Assembly (NCBI RefSeq): GCF_007096355.1
Contig: NZ_VKDF01000002.1
Coordinates: 264,548-328,547, forward strand
Direction: 5' to 3'
Source: Paracoccus sp. M683
Lineage (GTDB): Bacteria > Pseudomonadota > Alphaproteobacteria > Rhodobacterales > Rhodobacteraceae
Length of the DNA stretch: 64,000 nucleotides
Shown here: one piece after another, positions 59,211 to 64,000 of the stretch
Layout of the letters: each line of letters starts with the position of its first letter
How positions within the stretch are numbered: position 1 is the stretch's first letter
Notes under the pieces: model-generated
Databases searched by the model: none
Told to the model about the DNA's origin: nothing
Seen by the model: only the letters and a program-made list of their open reading frames with translations
Translations under genes and position numbers: made by a program

Positions 59211-59246
59211 GGCGCCAAGACGTGATGCCCCTTTCCCCAACCAAGA

Positions 59247-60178
59247 TCAGGCCACGCGTTCGATCTCGGCGGTGCCGAGGGCGTTGAAGCGGTTCATCAG
59301 GGCAACTCGGATGTGGATCTCGGCGGTCTGGCGATCGGGATCCCTTGACGCGATCCGTTCGCCGAAGGACCCCAGGTTTCTCATCCGAGCTTCGATCTTG
59401 CTACGGACATGATATCCGGACCACCGCTTCCAGATCGTCCGGCCGAGGCGCCGGGTCGCCCGCAGGATGTCGTTCCTGGCGAGCGCAGCCGGCAGTCCTC
59501 CTTCCAGAGGCGGCCGTTCTTGCGGATGGGAATGGCTCCCGTGGCGTCGCGCGCCAGGATCGCCGAATGGCACCTCCGGGTGTCAAAGGCGCCATCGCCC
59601 GTTACGGTGCCAATTTCCTCGCCATCCGGTATCTGGTCGAGGAGTTCGGGCAGGACAGGGCTGTCGCCCTCTCGGCTGGAGGTGAACTCTACCGCCCGGA
59701 TGTCGCCTGTCGCGGCATCCATGGCCAAATGGACCTTGCGGTACTGGCGGCAGCGGTGGGTGCCGTGCTTCCTGGCCAGCCACTCGCCGTCGCCGAGAAA
59801 CGTGATCCCGGTGCTATCCACCAACAGCTTCAGGGGGCCCTGGGTCCGGCGGAACGAGAGCTGGACGGTGATCGTCTTCTGGCGCCGGCTGCGCGTGGAA
59901 AAGTCGGGTACCGTCCAGTCCAGCCCTGCCATCTTGAGGATGCTGGAAACCAAGCCCGTCGTTTACCGGAGCGGCAGGCCGCAGAGCACCTTCACCATCA
60001 GGCTAAACTGGATGGCCGCGTCGGAGAACACGGGCGGACGCCCCGGCTTGCCGCATTTCGGAGCGAGCCAGGCCATATCCGGGTCCAGCCAGACGAGCAG
60101 CGACCCGCGCCGCTTCAGCGCGTCGTTACAGGATTTCCAGTTCGTCGTACGATAGCGGGCAGGTTCGGGCTTCGTCAT
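59247..60178 (-). pseudogene. IS5-family transposase, disrupted
   Basis: Minus-strand pieces rebuild an IS5-family DDE transposase. The N-terminal part (60178 down) has GRPPVFSDAAIQFSLMVK and stops at TAA after GLPLR, where intact copies have Gln. The same frame then goes on to TTGLVSSILKMAGLDW and includes LLVDSTG (first Asp) and TGDGAFDT (second Asp). Near 59490 a single missing base in TGCCGGCT shifts the frame; the last part (ALARNDILRATRRLG, then GYHVRSKIEARM with the Glu) is in the third frame and ends at 59247. So one nonsense and one frameshift leave it inactive. Confidence 0.85.
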
Positions 60179-60227
60179 GGCAGGCGCTTAACCCACCGGA
60201 TTCACGCTGTGAATCCCGGAAGTCGAT

Positions 60228-60245
60228 GAGTTCTGCAACAACGCC
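60228..60245 (-). repeat. Right terminal inverted repeat of the IS5-type element
   Basis: On the minus strand GGCGTTGTTGCAGAACTC mirrors the left end at 59193-59210. Confidence 0.75.
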
Positions 60246-60272
60246 TATGGTGGGCTTGATTGAGTCTGCGAC

Positions 60273-61163
60273 CTAGAACGTCTTTTTCGAGACGGCTTGC
60301 GCCAGTTTCACGAAATTCTTGACATGCACGCCTTGCTCATCAATGCGGTAATTGACCGAAAGCTCGGTCGCGCCAAGTTCCGGCATGATGTTCAGAAACC
60401 GGATGCCGGCGCGCTGTGCGCTGCGCACCGATTCGGGGATGATGCAGATGCCCTCGCCAATGGCCACAAGGCTGAGCGCCGTCTGAAGATCCTGGCTGAA
60501 GACCCGCTTTTTGAAGTCCAGCCCCCGCTCCTTGCAGCGCTCCAGCACGAAATCGGCATAGTTGGGACGCGGAAACTCGGGATAGAGGATCAGGTTGCCA
60601 TCGGTCAGCCGGCCAAGGTCGCAGGTCTGATGATGGCCGGTGTCCAGCGTGTCGGGCACGGCAACGATCAGCGGCTCTTCGCGCAGCTTTCTGGTCAGAA
60701 ATTCCTTGTCGCTCAGCGTCGGGCGGGCAAAGGCCACGTCGATTTCCCGCCGGATCAGGCTGCGATACAGCTGGGCGTTGTTCATCGGAATCAGGCTCAT
60801 CGCGACCTCGGGATAGGCGGCGCGGAAGGATTTGATGATATTGGGCAAAATCCCGAATGTGGCCGAACCGACGAAGCCCACCCGCAGCCGGCCGGCGGCG
60901 CCCTGACCGATGCGCCGCACCTCTAGCCGGGTGTCCTCCAGATCGCGCAGAATGGCCTGGCCGCGTTCCAGCAGCCGTTCGCCCGCCTGGGTCAGGGTGA
61001 TCGCGCGGTGGCCGCGGTTGAACAGCACGGCCTCCAGCTCGTCCTCGAACTGCTTGATTTGCCGCGACAGCGGGGGTTGGGCCATGCCAAGCCGCTCGGC
61101 CGCGCGGCCGAAATGCAGCTCTTCGGCCAGCGTCACGAAATAGGTCAGCTGCTTCAGGTTCAT
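60273..61163 (-). CDS. LysR-family regulator of the aromatic cluster
   Basis: A 296-residue LysR-type regulator of the CatR/BenM/CatM group: HTH at residues about 5-62 (FGRAAERLGMAQPPLSRQIKQ) and a type 2 periplasmic-binding effector domain (RLRVGFVGSATFGILP). Its frame is open 31 codons above the ATG at 61163; the ATG starts the conserved MNLKQLTYFV. It lies after the dioxygenase on the same strand, separated by a terminator, and probably controls that gene and the divergent operon through the 268-bp region 62140-62407. The effector would be a ring-cleavage product such as a muconate. Confidence 0.92.
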   Translation of the reverse strand: MNLKQLTYFVTLAEELHFGRAAERLGMAQPPLSRQIKQFEDELEAVLFNRGHRAITLTQAGERLLERGQAILRDLEDTRLEVRRIGQGAAGRLRVGFVGSATFGILPNIIKSFRAAYPEVAMSLIPMNNAQLYRSLIRREIDVAFARPTLSDKEFLTRKLREEPLIVAVPDTLDTGHHQTCDLGRLTDGNLILYPEFPRPNYADFVLERCKERGLDFKKRVFSQDLQTALSLVAIGEGICIIPESVRSAQRAGIRFLNIMPELGATELSVNYRIDEQGVHVKNFVKLAQAVSKKTF

Positions 61164-61212
61164 CGGACCCCCCTTGCGATTGAAACTACCCCAGTTTCGG
61201 CCTGGTCGCGCC

Positions 61213-61245
61213 AAAAATAAAACCCCCACAGGGCGCGGGGGTTTT
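61213..61245 (-). terminator. Terminator between dioxygenase and LysR genes
   Basis: A 9-bp stem AAAACCCCC/GGGGGTTTT with a loop of nine bases (61219-61245) is followed on the minus strand by TTTTATTTTTGG, 22 bp after the dioxygenase stop. It should end dioxygenase transcripts before the LysR gene. Confidence 0.85.
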
Positions 61246-61266
61246 GCTGTCATCATCCTGCAAATG

Positions 61267-62139
61267 TCAGGCTGCCTTGGCGGCAGAGGCTTGCTGCGGT
61301 TTCAGGACGAAATCGAAATTGACATACAGGTCCTGGTCGAGTTCTTCGCCTGCCTTGTTGAACTCGGCGACCAGACTTTCCTTGACCGCAAAAACCGAGT
61401 CGTTGTCCAGCCAGTCGCTGCTGCTGTCAAAGACCTGGCTGATCAGCGTGCGATAGCCATCCTTGGCCAGGATGAAGTGGATATGGCCGGGCCGGTTCGG
61501 ATGATGGCCCATCGCCCGCAGCAATTCGCCGGCGGTTTCATCATCGGGGATCGGATAGGGCACCGGGCGCACGGCGCGGAAGGCGAAATGGCCGTTCTCG
61601 TCGGTCTCGAACCGGCCGCGCAGGTTGAAGTCGGGCTGATCGGGGTCGTGGTTTTCATACAGGCCGTTGGGCGCGTCCTCCCAGACATCCAGCGTCACGC
61701 CGGCGATACCCTTGCCGTCCGCATCACGGACATGGCCCTCGAAATAGACCGATTCCTGATTGTCGAACGCCTTTTGCACGGTCGAGGCGCCCTTGGGCAG
61801 GACCGGCGGGTTTTCGCGGTAGAACGGCCCCAGAACCGAGGATTCGCTTTCAATGCCAGTGGCCGGGTGGGTCAGCATGTCGACCAGCACCTCGATGCCC
61901 AGAATATCGCCCAGCAGGATGAATTCCTGCCTCTTGTCGCTGCTAAGCTGGCCGGCGCGGGCCAGGTAGTCGCAGGCGAACAGGAACTCGTCATGCTGCA
62001 ATTTCACTTCGCGGCAGAAATCATGCATATGGCGGATCAGGCCGGTCATGATCTCGCGGTTGCGCTGGGTGATCTGGCCGTTCTGGCCAAGCGAGTTGAT
62101 GACCACATCGGTGACGTTCTCGATGGTAACATTGCGCAT
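61267..62139 (-). CDS. Intradiol ring-cleavage dioxygenase (hydroxyquinol/catechol 1,2-dioxygenase-like)
   Basis: A 290-residue nonhaem Fe(III) dioxygenase that would open a catechol-type ring between the two hydroxyls. Iron ligands are Tyr161, Tyr195, His219 and His221, in GLYENHD, PYPIP and RPGHIHFIL. The all-helical N-terminal dimerisation domain (residues 1-100) has REIMTGLIRHMHDF, and GPFYREN follows at about 104. Details such as RRQEFILLGDILG-like segments and GELLRAMGHHP are closer to hydroxyquinol 1,2-dioxygenases than to classic CatA. GGAGGAGAAACACC precedes the ATG at 62139. Divergent from the SCP2-hydrolase-BKACE genes. Confidence 0.88.
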   Translation of the reverse strand: MRNVTIENVTDVVINSLGQNGQITQRNREIMTGLIRHMHDFCREVKLQHDEFLFACDYLARAGQLSSDKRQEFILLGDILGIEVLVDMLTHPATGIESESSVLGPFYRENPPVLPKGASTVQKAFDNQESVYFEGHVRDADGKGIAGVTLDVWEDAPNGLYENHDPDQPDFNLRGRFETDENGHFAFRAVRPVPYPIPDDETAGELLRAMGHHPNRPGHIHFILAKDGYRTLISQVFDSSSDWLDNDSVFAVKESLVAEFNKAGEELDQDLYVNFDFVLKPQQASAAKAA

Positions 62140-62259
62140 CGGTGTTTCTCCTCCATAAGCCTGCAATGCGTTGGGCCACCCACAGCTTGCGTTCGGCTGG
62201 CCCTGTGTCATCCATTCTTGGCGGCTTTGCGGGCACCGACCAATGCCCGCATCAGTATG

Positions 62260-62324
62260 GTCCGATACCGTGACCCCGCAGGCAAGCCCTATGCCATCAT
62301 TGCGATGGGTATTGCAGGATACCC
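62260..62324. promoter_or_regulatory. Divergent regulatory region with LysR-type inverted repeats
   Basis: Two dyads lie between the divergent dioxygenase and SCP2 genes: GGTC-N9-GACC (62260-62276) and GGGTAT-TGCAGG-ATACCC (62307-62324). The second has a T-N11-A-like form typical of LysR binding sites. The adjacent LysR gene product is the likely binder. The rest of the 268-bp region shows no other clear feature. Confidence 0.5.
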
Positions 62325-62407
62325 GGCGCGACATTGCCCCCTTGGGCGCGGCGCATCAGTCTGGGCAGGACAGATTTCGCAATATTCGACAAGGAAAGGG
62401 GGGCGTC

Positions 62408-62782
62408 ATGCTTGATCGCCTGACGACGATGAAGAAGCGTCTGGATGACACGCCGCATCTGCTGCGGCTTGGCCGGCTGTTTTCGGAAACCGTGCTGCTG
62501 AAGGTCGGCGAGGACGAATATTACCTGACCTTCGACAAGGGGGCGCTGGCCGGCATCCAGCCGGGGCCAAGCCGCAAGACGCCCTGGCGTTTCGCGCTGA
62601 TCACCGATGCCGAGGCGCTGGAAAAGTTCTGGCAGCCCCGGCCCGAGCCGGGATTTCACGACATTTTCGGCCTTGTGAAGATCGCCCGCGGCCGGATCGA
62701 GGGCGACATTCTGGCGCTGGTCAAGAACCTGCGATTTTTCAAGGAATTCATGGCCCTGCCGCGCGAGGAGATGGCGAAATGA
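62408..62782 (+). CDS. SCP2-like sterol/lipid-binding-fold protein
   Basis: A 124-residue protein resembling SCP2/UbiJ-type domains: a central strand pattern VLLKVGEDEYYLTFDKGA, then WRFALITDAEALEKFW and a C-terminal amphipathic helix after GRIEGDILALVKNLRFF. Such folds bind hydrophobic ligands. GGAAAGGGGGG precedes the ATG at 62408, which begins the recognisable protein; the frame is open upstream. Its stop overlaps the hydrolase start as ATGA. In an aromatic cluster it may bind a hydrophobic substrate or assist the hydrolase, but this is not established. Confidence 0.7.
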   Translation: MLDRLTTMKKRLDDTPHLLRLGRLFSETVLLKVGEDEYYLTFDKGALAGIQPGPSRKTPWRFALITDAEALEKFWQPRPEPGFHDIFGLVKIARGRIEGDILALVKNLRFFKEFMALPREEMAK

Positions 62783-63642
62783 CCAGTCGGATCGAGCCCA
62801 TTGCCGGGCGCTATGTCACCGTCACCCTGTCGGGTGTGCCCCATCGCATCTATTTCGAAGAGGCCGGGCAGGGTCGCCCCGTCTTGTGCCTGCACACGGC
62901 CGGCGCGGATACGCGGCAATGGCGGCATCTGATGAATGATCCTCAGGTGACCGCGAGCAACCGGCTGATCGCCTTTGACATGCCCTGGCATTGCAAATCG
63001 CTGCCGCCCGAGGGTTTTCAGACCCAGGAATACATGCTGACGACCGAGGCCTATATCGAAACCGTCCTGGCCATGGTCGACGCGCTTGGGCTGGATCGTC
63101 CGGTTCTGGCGGGCTGTTCCATGGGCGGGCGCATCGCCCTGCAACTGGCGGCGCTGCATGGCGACCGGTTTTCGGGATTCATCGCCATCGAGGCATCCGA
63201 TTTCCAGTCGGCCTGGTATGACATCGACTGGTTTCACCGCCCCGATGCCCATGGCGGCGAGATGGGGGCGGCGCTGGTCTCGGCCAATATCTCGCCCCAC
63301 GCGCCCGAGGCCGAGCGCTGGAATACGCTGTGGATGTTCATGCAATCGGGTCCGGGCGTCTTTCGCGGCGATCTGTCCTTCTATACCCGCGATGAAAGCC
63401 TGATCGGGCGGTTGGGCCGGATCGACACCGCGCGGACGCCGGTGCATCTGATCGTCGGCGCCTATGACCTGACCTGCACGCCCGAGGACGCGCGCCGCAC
63501 CGCCGCCGCCATTCCCGGCGCCACCCTGGCCGTCATGGACGAGCTTGGCCATTTCCCGATGAGCGAGCATCCAGACGGATTCCGCCCCTTCTTCATCGAG
63601 GCACTGGGCAAGATGCCGTTGGTATCGGCTGCCGCAGCCTGA
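62779..63642 (+). CDS. Alpha/beta hydrolase (enol-lactone or ring-fission product hydrolase-like)
   Basis: A 287-residue alpha/beta hydrolase. The oxyanion region is LCLHTAGADTRQW near residue 37, and the nucleophile elbow is GCSMGGRIAL with Ser near residue 112; the acid is in IVGAYDLTC (about 232) and His in LGHFPMSEHP (about 258). In the aromatic cluster it most likely hydrolyses a ring-opened product, like PcaD-type beta-ketoadipate enol-lactone hydrolases, though homology alone does not fix the substrate. It is coupled to the SCP2-like gene by an overlapping stop/start and precedes the Cys-motif gene by 29 bp. Confidence 0.82.
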   Translation: MTSRIEPIAGRYVTVTLSGVPHRIYFEEAGQGRPVLCLHTAGADTRQWRHLMNDPQVTASNRLIAFDMPWHCKSLPPEGFQTQEYMLTTEAYIETVLAMVDALGLDRPVLAGCSMGGRIALQLAALHGDRFSGFIAIEASDFQSAWYDIDWFHRPDAHGGEMGAALVSANISPHAPEAERWNTLWMFMQSGPGVFRGDLSFYTRDESLIGRLGRIDTARTPVHLIVGAYDLTCTPEDARRTAAAIPGATLAVMDELGHFPMSEHPDGFRPFFIEALGKMPLVSAAAA

Positions 63643-63670
63643 CCCGACCATAGCCAGAAAGGGATTAGCC

Positions 63671-63874
63671 ATGTGCAAGAACCACGACAACCCGTGCCCC
63701 GGCTGCCCCGGCCGGTCGCTGGCCGATGCGGAAGGGATGTTCCTGACCCCGGATGAACCCGGCGGCGCCAGCGGTCAGCGCAATCACCATCCGGCTTCCT
63801 CCGCCTATCCGACCGATCACCCTGAACCGGGCCACACCCTTTCGGGGCGCGCCACAACCGGACAACCGACATGA
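63671..63874 (+). CDS. 67-residue protein with CxxC-type motifs
   Basis: A short protein beginning MCKNHDNPCPGCPGRSLADAEG with Cys at positions 2, 9 and 12 (CxxC spacing) and a His/Pro-rich tail. AGAAAGGGATTA lies at good spacing before the ATG, and its stop overlaps the next start as ATGA, which supports a real gene in this operon. The spacing could bind a metal or form a redox pair. I do not recognise the family; it could also be a short leader peptide. Confidence 0.55.
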   Translation: MCKNHDNPCPGCPGRSLADAEGMFLTPDEPGGASGQRNHHPASSAYPTDHPEPGHTLSGRATTGQPT

Positions 63875-64000
63875 CCACGCCCTGCATTATCTGTGTTGCC
63901 ATCACGGGCAGCCTTCCGACCAAGTCGAACAACCCAGCGGTCCCGATCACCGTTGCGGAACAGATCGAATCGACCCATGCCGCCTTCGAGGCCGGCGCCT
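63871..64000 (+). CDS. BKACE-family (3-keto-5-aminohexanoate cleavage-like) protein, 5' part
   Basis: The start codon ATG at 63871 opens a frame to the window end, 43 residues. It reads MTTPCIICVAITGSLPTKSN then VPITVAEQIESTHAAFEAGA, closely like the N-terminus of BKACE (DUF849) enzymes, zinc-dependent aldolase-like proteins that cleave beta-keto acids with acetyl-CoA to give acetoacetate and a new acyl-CoA. The rest lies beyond the window. It is coupled to the Cys-motif gene and belongs to the aromatic operon. Confidence 0.82.
   Translation, partial: MTTPCIICVAITGSLPTKSNNPAVPITVAEQIESTHAAFEAGA

Larger units (their letters stand above)
59193..60245 (-). mobile_element. Decayed IS5-family insertion sequence
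   Basis: A block of about 1053 bp with imperfect inverted repeats: GGCGTTATTGCAGAAGTC (59193-59210) at the left and, on the opposite strand, GGCGTTGTTGCAGAACTC (60228-60245) at the right, 16 of 18 alike. It encloses the broken IS5-type transposase. No target-site duplication is obvious in the flanks (GAAC on the left, TATG on the right). The element is 195 bp downstream of tRNA-Pro. Confidence 0.8.

Noticed and set aside
59010..59225. A 71-residue frame between tRNA-Pro and the IS element
   Set aside because: It crosses the left IS end and has no ribosome-binding site or recognisable motif.
58700..59287. A 195-codon plus-strand frame running through the tRNA
   Set aside because: It translates the tRNA-Pro gene itself and has no domain.

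Overview
The window is high-GC chromosomal DNA from an alphaproteobacterium of the Rhodobacteraceae, most like Paracoccus. This rests on recognition, since no search was run. The signs are a smo/mtlK polyol operon of the Rhodobacter sphaeroides type, a TsaE-phosphotransferase fusion beside a MurU-like gene and addB-addA-trxA, an LpcC-like glycosyltransferase, and a paired-hairpin intergenic repeat typical of the family. Almost all housekeeping genes are intact and tightly packed, with many ATGA overlaps. Long open frames on the opposite strand are third-position mirror effects and were left out.

Layout. 1-5000: 3' end of a Tim44-like gene, an Smr-domain gene, a DapC-like aminotransferase and ftsK. 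5000-6200: a degraded patch with a broken ImmA/IrrE metallopeptidase gene and a divergent small protein, then a DUF2268 Zn-protease. 6900-11230 (minus): a four-gene CUT1 sugar ABC importer with a Tat-exported binding protein. 11450-14440 (plus): a tripartite tricarboxylate transporter (tctCBA type). 14436-17460 (minus): a sugar-acid operon (isomerase, class II aldolase, FAH hydrolase, SDR) behind a TTGGTATACCAA operator. 17524-27095 (minus): polyol catabolism with smoEFGK transport genes, smoS, mtlK, a HAD phosphatase, an FGGY kinase broken by a one-base frameshift, and a SorC-type regulator. 27200-30500: katG with divergent oxyR.

30560-41500: a lipoprotein hydrolase, then the trxA-addA-addB-nucleotidyltransferase-tsaE/phosphotransferase block (all minus; transcription runs from tsaE to trxA), joining protein reduction, double-strand break repair, MurNAc recycling and tRNA t6A formation. 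40900-48400: an SH3 protein, a HIT protein, dapB, rbfA, a DUF2233 protein, truB, an NlpC/P60 hydrolase, leucyl aminopeptidase and a beta-carbonic anhydrase. 48400-58700: an RTX-repeat protein, a DUF4139 protein, asd, an exported RidA protein, a three-gene envelope operon (MFS, LpcC-like and GT29 sialyltransferase-like glycosyltransferases), leuB and a DMT transporter.

58920-60250: tRNA-Pro(CGG) followed by a decayed IS5-family element with recognisable terminal inverted repeats. 60270-64000: an aromatic-catabolism cluster, with a LysR regulator and a hydroxyquinol/catechol-type intradiol dioxygenase on the minus strand. Divergent from these are an SCP2-like protein, an alpha/beta hydrolase, a 67-residue Cys-motif protein and the start of a BKACE-family (beta-keto acid cleavage) gene that runs off the window. 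This last cluster is the best candidate for an undescribed pathway: it implies ring cleavage that ends in BKACE chemistry rather than the usual CoA-transferase and thiolase.
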